Positions 8,321 through 16,846 of a stretch of 64,000 bases of DNA are shown piece by piece. Source of the DNA: an uncultured Lachnospiraceae bacterium. GTDB taxonomy: Bacteria > Bacillota > Clostridia > Lachnospirales > Lachnospiraceae. Where the stretch lies: positions 25,004-89,003 of the forward strand of contig CAJUFQ010000002.1 of assembly GCA_910585625.1 (NCBI GenBank). Reading direction: 5' to 3'. The position numbers and the translations under genes were made by a program. How positions within the stretch are numbered: position 1 is the stretch's first letter; every line of letters begins with the position of its first letter. The notes below the pieces were generated by a model. That model had not been told where the DNA came from. It did not search any database and saw only the letters and a list, made by a program, of their open reading frames with translations.

Positions 8321-9481
8321 TCAGCTTTGCGCCATGATATCAGTTGCCAGCTGCTTTGCCCTATTCTGCCAGGTCTGCGAATCCTTTGCGTATTCATAGC
8401 CTCGGCGGGCAATATTTTTCAGTTCCCCCGGCTTCTTCTGGTATTGCATAACCTTATGCGGAAGCTCCTCCAGATGATCCAGCGAATAGAGCAATGCCTC
8501 GCTTCCGTCCGACAAAGTGCGCGCCACAAACTCACTTCCATCCGTCAGGCACACACAGCCATTGAGCATGGCAGAATACACCCGGTCATGAACGCCGGAC
8601 TTAAACCACGGCATGACATTCAATACCATCTTAGCGTCTGCAGTCAGGGGAATCGTCTCGTCAAACGGAATCCGCTCATGCAGGATAAGGTTCTCCTGCT
8701 TACAGTCCAAAAACTGCCAGCCTTCCCCATAAATATGCACTTTGACCCCCGCATTGGCCAGGGTGCGTATTACCATGGCACGGGCGCGGCTCCTTAACAT
8801 GCCGTCCATATCCTGGAAGAGGCGCACCGTATCCCGCAAATCCTCCTCCGGCAGAACCAGCCCCCGTTTCTTAAGGCAGCGTTCCAGCCCTTGCTCCAGG
8901 GTCAGGTAATTCTGCGTACAAAGCAGCTCATAACATTCCAGCCATATCTGCTTTAACCCCTCGCCAAGCCCCTGGAGATGATACTCCACCTTGTTGTCAA
9001 TCAGATACGCCCCGGTAAAGAGGATATCCATGGAGCGTTCCTCAAAGGGAATCTCTTCCCCGCCCCAGCGGATGCCGGCCAGCGGCAAGAAAAAACTGCG
9101 CGCCTTTCCCGGGTAAAAACGTTCGATAAACTTCTGATGATACTCATCCACGCACAAGAAGGCCAGCCGCCGTATAGGGAAAATGATTGCCGCATGGTAA
9201 TACATGGGATGATCTACGATATAATCATAGCAATCCGCATCCAGCTCATTCCAGATGCTTGCCCCATCCTCTGTCAGGAGGTTCAGCCCGGCATGGTTGA
9301 AAAATAACGCCGCTGTGTCTCCATGCCCGGCAAATGCGTAAATTTTCTCTCTTACGGCCGCTTGGTCGTCCATATCTGCCAGCAAGACCGAAAAGCCGAT
9401 TTCCCGGAAGCCCTCTGCCATCAGACGGGCAAAAGACCGAAGGGAATCTGTCGCCGATTCAAAAATAATAATTTTTTTCAT
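8321..9481 (-). CDS. CgeB-like GT-B glycosyltransferase, 386 aa
   Basis: The protein begins MKKIIIFESATDSLRSFARL and has the architecture of the three plus-strand CgeB/DUF3880-type glycosyltransferases at 20274-23841: a variable N-terminal domain with YIVDHPMYYHAAI (compare DSP-x-x-x-L-F in those), then a C-terminal domain with DRVYSAMLNGCVCLTDGSEF, where the donor-binding E/D-rich loop of GT-B enzymes lies. The start at 9481 has AGAGG 6 bases upstream; longer frames run into the preceding gene. It sits between the RfbF and phosphonopyruvate decarboxylase genes, so it probably transfers one of the operon's sugars. It is more diverged than the plus-strand trio. Donor and acceptor are unknown. 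Confidence 0.75.
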   Translation of the reverse strand: MKKIIIFESATDSLRSFARLMAEGFREIGFSVLLADMDDQAAVREKIYAFAGHGDTAALFFNHAGLNLLTEDGASIWNELDADCYDYIVDHPMYYHAAIIFPIRRLAFLCVDEYHQKFIERFYPGKARSFFLPLAGIRWGGEEIPFEERSMDILFTGAYLIDNKVEYHLQGLGEGLKQIWLECYELLCTQNYLTLEQGLERCLKKRGLVLPEEDLRDTVRLFQDMDGMLRSRARAMVIRTLANAGVKVHIYGEGWQFLDCKQENLILHERIPFDETIPLTADAKMVLNVMPWFKSGVHDRVYSAMLNGCVCLTDGSEFVARTLSDGSEALLYSLDHLEELPHKVMQYQKKPGELKNIARRGYEYAKDSQTWQNRAKQLATDIMAQS

Positions 9482-9498
9482 AAGAAACCTCTGCATTC

Positions 9499-10617
9499 TT
9501 ATTTCTGTTCCAAAAACCTCATGAAATGCGCCTTGTTCTCCACCGCCAGGATGGTCGGGCGGCCCAAATCCTTCCGCGCCCCGATGGCGCATTTTGCTTC
9601 GATAAACGACAAGGCCTGCCGCTTTCTTGCAGCGGCTAACGCTTCTGCCAGCCCATCTCTGTCCGAAACGCACACCGCGTCTGCATATCCGCATGATTTC
9701 GCCACAGCCGTCAAATCCGCCACGGAAGCAGCCGTGGGCATCCCGCCCACTGTCTCGTGCGCCTCATTATTGATGACCACATGGATGAGATTATCCGGCC
9801 TGCTCCTGCCGATGACAGCCATTGCCCCCAAATGCATGAGAGCGGCGCCGTCCCCATCGATACACCACACGGTCTGCCCTGGCTTCTGTAACGCAATCCC
9901 CAGGGCAATCGAGCTGCTGTGCCCCATGGAGCCAACCGTCAGGAAATCCCGCTGATGCCCCTGCCCATTCGCCTCACGGATTTCAAACAGCTCACGGCTC
10001 GCCTTCCCTGTCGTGGAGACGACGATATCCTCCTCTGCCGCTTCTGCAATCTGCGCAATAATCTCTTCCCGCTTCATGCCGTATGCATTGCTGTAAGTAA
10101 CCTTTTCGTCATAGGACAACGCCCCTTCGCGGATGACAAAAGCGATACATTCCCCTGCATCCAAGTATTTCCTGAGTTTGCCGTACGACTGTTTCAGCTC
10201 TCCGAGAGCAGTGTCCGCGCCAATCACACAAGTATGTATGCCAATCGCTTCTAACAGCGGAACTGTAATTTCCCCCTGGAAGATATGCTGGGGTTCGTCA
10301 TGCACGCCCGGCTCACCGCGCCAGCCAACCACAAAAATGCAGGGAATCTCATACACTTTTTTGTTCAGCAACGAAGCTGCCGGGTTAACAATATTGCCAA
10401 TGCCGCTGTTTTGCATATACACAAGCGGTACTTTCCCGGTGGCAAGATGATACCCGGCTGCCAACGCAGCCGCGTTTCCCTCATTGGCCGCAATCACATG
10501 CCTGCCTGAAATGCCGTACGTCTGCATCAGGTAATCGCACAAGGCTTTCAGCTGGGAATCAGGAACCCCGGTATAGAACTCCGCCCCCAATGTTTCCACA
10601 AATTCTCTCACATCCAT
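9499..10617 (-). CDS. Phosphonopyruvate decarboxylase
   Basis: This 372-residue ThDP enzyme is shorter than acetolactate synthases because it lacks the central domain, as expected for phosphonopyruvate decarboxylase. The catalytic glutamate is in AANEGNAAAL (E46), YMQNSGIGN follows, and the ThDP motif CIDGDGAALMH with NNEAHETVGG lies near residues 240-275. NSGIGN and HETVGGMPT are typical of the family. It converts phosphonopyruvate to phosphonoacetaldehyde, pulling forward the unfavourable PEP mutase reaction. PEP mutase and an AEP-type transaminase are in the same operon, which makes the assignment firm. Sulfopyruvate decarboxylase is a relative but does not fit the context. Confidence 0.93.
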   Translation of the reverse strand: MDVREFVETLGAEFYTGVPDSQLKALCDYLMQTYGISGRHVIAANEGNAAALAAGYHLATGKVPLVYMQNSGIGNIVNPAASLLNKKVYEIPCIFVVGWRGEPGVHDEPQHIFQGEITVPLLEAIGIHTCVIGADTALGELKQSYGKLRKYLDAGECIAFVIREGALSYDEKVTYSNAYGMKREEIIAQIAEAAEEDIVVSTTGKASRELFEIREANGQGHQRDFLTVGSMGHSSSIALGIALQKPGQTVWCIDGDGAALMHLGAMAVIGRSRPDNLIHVVINNEAHETVGGMPTAASVADLTAVAKSCGYADAVCVSDRDGLAEALAAARKRQALSFIEAKCAIGARKDLGRPTILAVENKAHFMRFLEQK

Positions 10618-10639
10618 ATCGTTTCCTTCACTCCTTCGG

Positions 10640-12448
10640 TTACGACCACATGCACACCGGCATATAACGGCTGGACATCTTCCATTTCAAAAAGCCGTCA
10701 TTCCCTGTTCCCAGGGCAAAATACTCTATGGCGTCCAGGATATCCCTGTTCACATGCTCCTTATTTACAAAAATATTTTCTGATTTCCTGAGAATCTCTT
10801 CCTTATCGGATGCTTCTCCTATAAGTTTCTCAACAGCCTCCCGCAGTCCGGCCTTTTTACACTTATACGCTTCCTCATAGGGAATGCTTGCGCATCGTTT
10901 CGGAAGGGTATCTGGTATCAGCCAGTCTTCTACTGCAAGGGCCGGCTTGCCGAACATCATACCCTCCACCATGACGCTGGATTCGTCAGACACAACCAAG
11001 TCGCACATTTTCAGGGCAACCATGATGCTCTCTTCCGGCTCAATGTAATACAAGTTGTCATATTTCCCCTCATGCAGCTCCCGCATTTCTCTTATGTTCG
11101 CAACAACATCTTCAAACCCTTTTTTCTTTGCCTCCTTTGCAAACACTTCCGGCCAGGACGCCTGCTTCACGATTAGGTTTACCGGCAAAGAAGACAGGGC
11201 GCGCACGAAATCTTCCTCTTTGCCATCGTTCTCCCAAGACGGGGCATACAGCACAGAGACTTCATGTTTCAGTCCTAACGTTTCCTTCCGCTCCTTTACC
11301 AGGCGTTCCAATTCCGCTGAATATACCTCATTGCTCTTAGGATAGCCAAACATATAGCAGCCATACCGGGGATATGCATAATAATGGAACGCGCACCGCT
11401 CCCATCGGTTCTTCCAATTCTCCCCCGGCACAATCCCTATATCATAATCGCTCCAATGTTCCGCCTCCCAGATATTCGGCCATCGGTTATGCCCCTGCGC
11501 CATGTCATGCAGCAAAACTACGGAAAACCTGGAATTTTGAGGCATTCCCTGATGCTGGCAGTATACGCCTATCTCTGCTTTCATGCCAAGGTCGTCGGTA
11601 CAACGCACTTGATACCCGCGCGCCTCTGCTTCCTTCATGATTGGCAAGAGGTTATAATATTCCCCTTTGTCTGTCGCAAAAAAGGTAATATCTTTCCTGA
11701 CTGCCCCTCCTTTTAATCCTCGCTTTATCTTTGCATCCTTTTCCCGCAATAAATCCTCATGTTCGCTGGCCATCCCATATGGGGCGTTCCGTGGACCCCA
11801 GCCATAAAGCTCGGCGAAAACCCCAAGCTGCCTTACAAACGCATCCTGCTGCCGCTTAAGCTCCTGCAGGTTAAATTCCTGCACAAAGGTACAGACCAAG
11901 GTCTGTTCCAGCAGTCCCATCACCTGATCTGAGAGGATTTCAAACAGCAGAAGGGCCTTCTGTATAGCCGGGTCATCTGCCGCATACTGCCTCAGGTTCT
12001 CAATGGAAATCAATACCTGTTCCCTGCGAAACATCATAGTTGTCAGGTTCCCCAGCAGATTGCGCCCATCGCTTAAACACCGGTACAGCACCCGGCTGCC
12101 CTCGAAAATCATATCTTTAAAAACATTGCGGTACTTCCTGTCCGGGTATGCGACTACCGTGCCGTCATATTCTCCGTAATTCCTGTTACAGAAAAAGACG
12201 TCTGCCGACGTTAGTTTTTCCGCATATTCCACCATGTTTTTTATCTTATCCGGCCCCAGCCACTGTCCAGGCTCCAAAAAGGTGATATAGTCGCTGTCAG
12301 TACTCTCACAATAGTCCGTGATATCCTGGTAGAACTCGCTCCCGGTCACTGCCTCAACAACTTCCAAATTCGAATACGTCTGGTTGCCCAGCCGGTCGTC
12401 AATATACTCTGAACCGCAATCTATGCAAATCACTGAAACTTTCTTCAT
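10640..12448 (-). CDS. Two-domain protein: GT-A-like N-terminus plus TagF/TagB-type CDP-polyol phosphotransferase
   Basis: The 602-residue protein starts MKKVSVICIDCGSEYIDDR and continues DYITFLEPGQWLGPDKI, resembling a degenerate family 2 glycosyltransferase (about 1-210). From about 260 it resembles CDP-glycerol glycerophosphotransferases, ending in LVVSDESSVMVEGMMFGKPAL, the S-D-x-S-S-x-x-x-E motif of TagB/TagF. Such enzymes transfer an alcohol phosphate from a CDP carrier to an acceptor. With a LicC-like nucleotidyltransferase and the 2-aminoethylphosphonate genes alongside, it is the best candidate to transfer aminoethylphosphonate from CMP-aminoethylphosphonate to a glycan. A TagF-like protein is also implicated, as I recall, in adding the phospho-N-methylthreonine group of C. 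difficile type A flagellin glycan. It has no signal peptide; the substrate is inferred. Confidence 0.75.
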   Translation of the reverse strand: MKKVSVICIDCGSEYIDDRLGNQTYSNLEVVEAVTGSEFYQDITDYCESTDSDYITFLEPGQWLGPDKIKNMVEYAEKLTSADVFFCNRNYGEYDGTVVAYPDRKYRNVFKDMIFEGSRVLYRCLSDGRNLLGNLTTMMFRREQVLISIENLRQYAADDPAIQKALLLFEILSDQVMGLLEQTLVCTFVQEFNLQELKRQQDAFVRQLGVFAELYGWGPRNAPYGMASEHEDLLREKDAKIKRGLKGGAVRKDITFFATDKGEYYNLLPIMKEAEARGYQVRCTDDLGMKAEIGVYCQHQGMPQNSRFSVVLLHDMAQGHNRWPNIWEAEHWSDYDIGIVPGENWKNRWERCAFHYYAYPRYGCYMFGYPKSNEVYSAELERLVKERKETLGLKHEVSVLYAPSWENDGKEEDFVRALSSLPVNLIVKQASWPEVFAKEAKKKGFEDVVANIREMRELHEGKYDNLYYIEPEESIMVALKMCDLVVSDESSVMVEGMMFGKPALAVEDWLIPDTLPKRCASIPYEEAYKCKKAGLREAVEKLIGEASDKEEILRKSENIFVNKEHVNRDILDAIEYFALGTGNDGFLKWKMSSRYMPVCMWS

Positions 12449-12483
12449 GGCTCTCTCCTAATTGTTACAAGTAAAAAATCACA

Positions 12484-13224
12484 TCAGCTACGTTTCCACA
12501 TGAAGCAGTTAAATACGAAATCATTATTCCAATAGCCCTTGACTTTTGATTGACGGAACTTGATATCCATCCCATGCTTTACTGCAAAGTCCAAAAAAAA
12601 AGTTCTGTCATAGAATAATTTGGGAAGGTCTTGATACCTCTCTTCATAATCCTCCGAGGTTTTCTTCCTATAAGCTGCAAACGCTTCTTTTCTGCTAATG
12701 TCGTGGATATCTATAATTCCTATGGAATTATTCGCTTTCTCATACATAATCTCCAGCACCCTCGAAGCATAGCCATAATCTTTAAAATAAGAAAATACAC
12801 TGTTAGATAACACCATATCATATTTTACTTCTGAGGAGAGATTCACCGCTTCATCATATATTAATTCTCTGGGGTTTTGCAAAATTTTGGCAGATATCTC
12901 GATTCCCGCCTTGGAATAATCAATCCCGCCTACGGAAAGGCCATCCCTCTGAAACAGATACAAGCTGGCTCCCGATCCACACCCTACTTCAAAGATGCTC
13001 TCAGGTTTTTTGCCCTCAGCTGCCGCTGAAAACTCCAGTTCCCTTTTTATCTCAACGTATTGTTCATAAAACGCGTCATACCCTACTCCCCCGGACAATT
13101 CTTTGACCGAATCAAAACCGTTCATTATCTTCAACGCTAGGTAAACGTTTTTGTAGTCTCCGCTGCTGAGGATATCCTTATCGATATCCCTTCTCTCCCA
13201 GACTTCCCTCCATTTATTTGCCAT
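12484..13224 (-). CDS. Class I SAM-dependent methyltransferase, 246 aa
   Basis: SAM-binding motif I is clear as IFEVGCGSGASLYLF near residue 77, followed by an acidic strand GGIDYSKAGIE and motif IV VKYDMVLSNSVFSYF. The N-terminal 70 residues are helical. It is a stand-alone soluble methyltransferase of the common Methyltransf_11/25 type. It lies between the TagF-like transferase and the LicC-like nucleotidyltransferase. By analogy with N-methylation of the phosphothreonine group in C. difficile flagellin glycan, N-methylation of the aminoethylphosphonate group is a reasonable guess, with sugar O-methylation as the alternative. The family is certain, the substrate speculative. Its AT content is visibly higher than that of adjacent genes. 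Confidence 0.85.
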   Translation of the reverse strand: MANKWREVWERRDIDKDILSSGDYKNVYLALKIMNGFDSVKELSGGVGYDAFYEQYVEIKRELEFSAAAEGKKPESIFEVGCGSGASLYLFQRDGLSVGGIDYSKAGIEISAKILQNPRELIYDEAVNLSSEVKYDMVLSNSVFSYFKDYGYASRVLEIMYEKANNSIGIIDIHDISRKEAFAAYRKKTSEDYEERYQDLPKLFYDRTFFLDFAVKHGMDIKFRQSKVKGYWNNDFVFNCFMWKRS

Positions 13225-13249
13225 AATGCTTCTCTTCCGTCCTTTATCA

Positions 13250-13957
13250 TTAATTCTCTTCTCCCTCTGCCGCCCGCAACGCGTACAGTTCTTCTACCGT
13301 GTCAATTTCCACGATCTGCCGCTCCGTCACCGGAAAAACCTTAAGCTTCAGCTCCTGAAGGCTGCGGTCTGCCACCTCGTCCCAATACAATTCCCCACTC
13401 GCCTCTTCATCATAAACCTCTATCACTTTTTTTACAAGGAACCTGGCGTCCTCTTTCTTAAAATAGGAAATGCCCACCATGTTATAAACATCAGTTCCAC
13501 CTTTGCCAATCCTGGAAATATAGCCATCCTGCTGCTCAAACACCCAATCCGCAGAATACCCATGAACCATTTTTCCAAAATAACCGGAACCATCCAGGTG
13601 TTTACAGAAAACCGCCGGGTCTGAGACAAAAAGATCCGCCTCACAGATAAAGCAATCTGCACTGCCCAGGATTCCCCGCGCCGCATAGATTGAGGAGATG
13701 TTGTTCTTCTCCTGGTATTCTTTATTCTCAATCAGGCAAATCCCCGCATATTTGTCACACAGATAGGTGAACTTCTCTTTCAGATATCCCACTACGATAT
13801 AGATTTCAGATATGCCGCGCCCATGCAACCCCCGGATGACTGTCTCAACCAACGTCCTGCCGCCGACTTCTGCCAAAGGCTTAGGCACGGTCTCCGTCAG
13901 CGGGCGCATCCTGCTCCCAAGGCCCGCTGCCATTATCACAGCTATTTCTTTACCCAT
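13250..13957 (-). CDS. LicC-like nucleotidyltransferase, candidate CTP:2-aminoethylphosphonate cytidylyltransferase (PntC-like)
   Basis: The 235-residue protein opens KEIAVIMAAGLGSRMRPLTE, the G-x-G-x-R loop of MobA/LicC-type nucleotidyltransferases, followed by VPKPLAEVGG and a metal-binding FICEADLFVSDP near residue 105. LicC makes CDP-choline; PntC, a relative, makes CMP-aminoethylphosphonate. The ATG at 13957 overlaps the transaminase stop by 8 bases, so it is coupled to the enzyme that would supply its substrate; PEP mutase is just upstream of that. This order strongly suggests activation of aminoethylphosphonate with CTP. The alternative is a sugar-1-phosphate nucleotidyltransferase, but the short length and NNISSIYAA segment fit LicC better. 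Confidence 0.82.
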   Translation of the reverse strand: MGKEIAVIMAAGLGSRMRPLTETVPKPLAEVGGRTLVETVIRGLHGRGISEIYIVVGYLKEKFTYLCDKYAGICLIENKEYQEKNNISSIYAARGILGSADCFICEADLFVSDPAVFCKHLDGSGYFGKMVHGYSADWVFEQQDGYISRIGKGGTDVYNMVGISYFKKEDARFLVKKVIEVYDEEASGELYWDEVADRSLQELKLKVFPVTERQIVEIDTVEELYALRAAEGEEN

Positions 13958-15098
13958 ACGATTCACTTCCCAACGATTCTTCATATTGAACTGGTATCTG
14001 AATGCCCAGCGTGACAAGAGCCTCCTTCAGGACAAGGAAGAACTCCTCGATATCTTCGGGAGTAATCGCCCCTAGGGCGCATAAACGAAATGTGTTCTGA
14101 TCTGCCACTTTGCCAGGATATATCGTAAAGCCACGCGCATAACAGTAGTCGTGTACCTTATCAAAATCCCAGTTCACATCCTGCGGATATTTTACGGCAA
14201 CCACCAGCCCAGCCTGCCACTCCCGTTTAATCATGTCCCGGAAGCCTAATTTTTCCAGCCCCGCATGGATAGCCTCAAAGACGGCTGTGTGCCTTGCCCA
14301 TTTTTTTTGTTCCCCCTCCGCAAAATACTCCTCGATTGCCATTCGCGTTGCATAGACCGTCTGCACAGGGGGCGTAAAATGCATCTCGCCCGTTTTCTCA
14401 AAAAAATCATACTGCAGGAATAAATTGCAGTAGTACGAACGTTTGGGATAAGACGCAGACTTCACTATCTCCTCCGTCTTCCCCACGACCCAGGAAAGCC
14501 CTGTCATTGACATCAGCCCTTTCTGCGCGGACGCCATACAGAAATCAATATTGTCTGCCTCAATATCAATCGGGCGCATGGCAAACGTCGATGTCGTGTC
14601 TACCACAGATATGGCTCCGTTGCGATGTGCCAGGGTTCCAATTTCACGTACCGGGTTGAGGATTCCTGTCCCGGTCTCATTGTGGGTCGTATACACCACG
14701 GCGATATCTGGATCGTCCTTTAGAACCTTCTCAACCTCTTCAAGCTGCGGCAGCTCGTCCACCGGAAACTGCAGATTGATGTGAGGCAGCCCATAATACT
14801 CGCAGATTTCCACAGCCCGTCCGCTGTACGCGCCGTTGTTCACGACCAATATCTTCTTATCCTGCGGAAGCAGGGAATTGATACAGACGTCAAGATTCAC
14901 TGTCCCGGAACCACAGAACAGCACGGCCGTGTATTTATCAGGATTCCCATGGACAATGCGTACCAAATCATTGCGCATCTGCTTCATCATAGACGCAAAT
15001 TCTTTTTCCCGCGGGCAGATATCCGGCACGACCTGTGCCATCTTCACCGTATCTGTCGTCGTCGCCGGCCCCGGGTTCAACAATATATTTCGTTTCAC
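13950..15098 (-). CDS. 2-aminoethylphosphonate:pyruvate transaminase-like class V aminotransferase
   Basis: The protein begins VKRNILLNPGPATTTDTVK, the typical opening of PhnW-type class V aminotransferases. The PLP lysine lies in SAQKGLMSM (K193) and the cofactor-ring aspartate in SVVDTTSTF (D167). In biosynthetic clusters it aminates phosphonoacetaldehyde to 2-aminoethylphosphonate. I chose the GTG at 15098 because AAGGAGG sits 6 bases before it. An in-frame ATG at 15119 would lie upstream of that site and inside the PEP mutase gene. It is 10 bases downstream of PEP mutase and overlaps the LicC-like gene by 8 bases. The enzyme family is secure; the biosynthetic direction follows from the linked PEP mutase and decarboxylase. 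Confidence 0.9.
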   Translation of the reverse strand: MKRNILLNPGPATTTDTVKMAQVVPDICPREKEFASMMKQMRNDLVRIVHGNPDKYTAVLFCGSGTVNLDVCINSLLPQDKKILVVNNGAYSGRAVEICEYYGLPHINLQFPVDELPQLEEVEKVLKDDPDIAVVYTTHNETGTGILNPVREIGTLAHRNGAISVVDTTSTFAMRPIDIEADNIDFCMASAQKGLMSMTGLSWVVGKTEEIVKSASYPKRSYYCNLFLQYDFFEKTGEMHFTPPVQTVYATRMAIEEYFAEGEQKKWARHTAVFEAIHAGLEKLGFRDMIKREWQAGLVVAVKYPQDVNWDFDKVHDYCYARGFTIYPGKVADQNTFRLCALGAITPEDIEEFFLVLKEALVTLGIQIPVQYEESLGSESYG

Positions 15099-15108
15099 GT
15101 TCTCCTCC

Positions 15109-16413
15109 TTACAATTCATCGTCGATTAAGGTAATGATGTCATGGAAAGGCATCAGCCTTCCATCTGCTTCCAACGCCCTGCCGTTTTTCAGAATTTCTG
15201 CCGCCGTATCCTGCATGGCTGGGAACGCGCTGCGGGTCAGCTGGTTGGCATAAATCACGATATTGACCCCATGCTTGGCCCATTCCTCCTCATAGACGCT
15301 GTTAAAAGTCGTCGGCACCACCACAAGGGGCGTCGCCTTATCCTCGCTGCGGAAAGTATCGCAGAACTCAAAAATTTCTGCCGGATCTTTTTTCCTGGAA
15401 TGAATCATGATGCCGTCTGCGCCTGCTGACACATAAGCCCTTGCACGGGCCAGCGCATCCTCCATACCTTTTTCCAGGATTAAGCTCTCTATCCTTGCAA
15501 TTATCATGAATTCTTCCGTTCGCTGCGCTCTCTTGCCCGCCGTAATCTTCGCGCAGAACTCTTCAATGGACGCCTGCGTCTGCGCCACCTCCGTGCCAAA
15601 CAGAGAATTCTTCTTAAGCCCCGTCTTATCTTCGATAATGACCGCTGAGATGCCGATGCGTTCCATCGTCCGCACGTTATAAACAAAATGCTCTACCAGG
15701 CCGCCGGTATCTCCATCCAGGATAATTGGCTTGGTAGTCACCTCCATGACGTCGTCCACCGTCCTGAGCCTTGAAGACATATCTACCAATTCGATATCCG
15801 GCTTGCCTTTGACGGTAGAATCGCAAAGGCTTGACACCCACATGGCGTCATACTGCTTGAGCCCTCCCCGCTTGCTGGGGATGATCGTCTTCTCTGCAAT
15901 CAGCCCTGTGAGCCCGCTATGTACTTCTAACGTCTTAACAAGGGGGCTGATCTGCAAAAGCTTGCGCAGCCTCCCGCGGCGGAACTCCGGCATAGCCAGC
16001 TTTTCCCTCATGCGGCTGTCCGTTTTCCTGACTTCCTCCGACCAGGTGTAAGGAACCTCAATCAGCTCTCCGGCCTCGGCGCGCGCAATATTATCAAGCA
16101 CGTTCCGGCGAAGCTCTTGCAGCGGGCCTTCTTTCCAGTTGTCTCCATGGATAATATAATCGGGATGCAGCGCATCAAACACTTTATCATAGAAAATCTC
16201 GTCCTGCACGATGACACGGGATACCTCAGGAAGCTCCTCTAACAGCTTCCTGCGCTCCGCAAAAGAAATCGTAGGGAATCGGTCGAATTGAATCATCGCC
16301 GCATCCGTCAGCGCCCCCACGACGACCTCGCCATATTTCTGCGCCTCATGCAGGAGATTTCGGTGCCCTTCATGAATAATATCTGTACAAAAACACGTAT
16401 ATACTACTGACAT
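15109..16413 (-). CDS. Phosphoenolpyruvate mutase with N-terminal cytidylyltransferase-like domain
   Basis: Two parts are visible in 434 residues. Residues 1-130 resemble an HxGH nucleotidyltransferase: CFCTDIIHEGHRNLLHEA with H14 and H17, then IIHGDNW near 90. The C-terminal ISSTxI/R motif of active TagD-like enzymes is not evident. Residues about 145-434 are PEP mutase, with ILDGDTGG near 231 and the signature EDKTGLKKNS (E261-S270), which fits EDKxxxxxNS. PEP mutase isomerises PEP to phosphonopyruvate, forming the C-P bond that starts nearly all phosphonate biosynthesis. AAGGAGG lies 10 bases before the ATG. The fused domain may bind nucleotide or be vestigial, since a separate LicC-like enzyme is encoded nearby. 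Confidence 0.93.
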   Translation of the reverse strand: MSVVYTCFCTDIIHEGHRNLLHEAQKYGEVVVGALTDAAMIQFDRFPTISFAERRKLLEELPEVSRVIVQDEIFYDKVFDALHPDYIIHGDNWKEGPLQELRRNVLDNIARAEAGELIEVPYTWSEEVRKTDSRMREKLAMPEFRRGRLRKLLQISPLVKTLEVHSGLTGLIAEKTIIPSKRGGLKQYDAMWVSSLCDSTVKGKPDIELVDMSSRLRTVDDVMEVTTKPIILDGDTGGLVEHFVYNVRTMERIGISAVIIEDKTGLKKNSLFGTEVAQTQASIEEFCAKITAGKRAQRTEEFMIIARIESLILEKGMEDALARARAYVSAGADGIMIHSRKKDPAEIFEFCDTFRSEDKATPLVVVPTTFNSVYEEEWAKHGVNIVIYANQLTRSAFPAMQDTAAEILKNGRALEADGRLMPFHDIITLIDDEL

Positions 16414-16437
16414 TTTTCCTGAACCTCCTTTTCGTCC

Positions 16438-16830
16438 TTACGCCGGCCCAATTTCATACTCCCTCACTTCTATGTCATTTCTGTGGCAGTAGGCAATATC
16501 TTCCGGATTTGCCTCCCCAAAATCATACAGCGCCCGGTTCACCTTAAGCTCGCCATCTTCGGCGTCGTACAGAACAATGCGGCTGTATGTGTCTATCTCC
16601 GGAATGCACAATTTCCCATCTACCCAGGAAAAGAAATAGGGAATCCCCTTCATGCCCAGGTCATCGTACAAATCTTCACACTGTCCTGCACTGAAATCAT
16701 TCAGAGAAGCCAATCGCAGGAGGGCTGGCCGTTTATTCAAATTTTTATCTAGGATATCCCAGTCCCTGATATCGCACAGTTCCCGGGCATATAGTACCCT
16801 GTCATGCCAGCAGTCCACAAGGAAATACAC
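16438..16830 (-). CDS. Hypothetical protein, 130 aa
   Basis: This short acidic soluble protein (YFLVDCWHDRVLYARELCDIRDW...) matches no family I recognise. It has no signal peptide or membrane segment and two cysteines near the N-terminus. The apparent start is GTG at 16830, right after GGGAGGGC; the 2-base spacing is tight, and a second GTG four codons later is possible. It sits between a small unknown gene and PEP mutase, 24 bases before the latter, and its coding bias resembles its neighbours'. Its place immediately upstream of the phosphonate module suggests an accessory role in the operon, but nothing in the sequence says which. Confidence 0.6.
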   Translation of the reverse strand: MYFLVDCWHDRVLYARELCDIRDWDILDKNLNKRPALLRLASLNDFSAGQCEDLYDDLGMKGIPYFFSWVDGKLCIPEIDTYSRIVLYDAEDGELKVNRALYDFGEANPEDIAYCHRNDIEVREYEIGPA

Positions 16831-16846
16831 GCCCTCCCGGTTTTTT

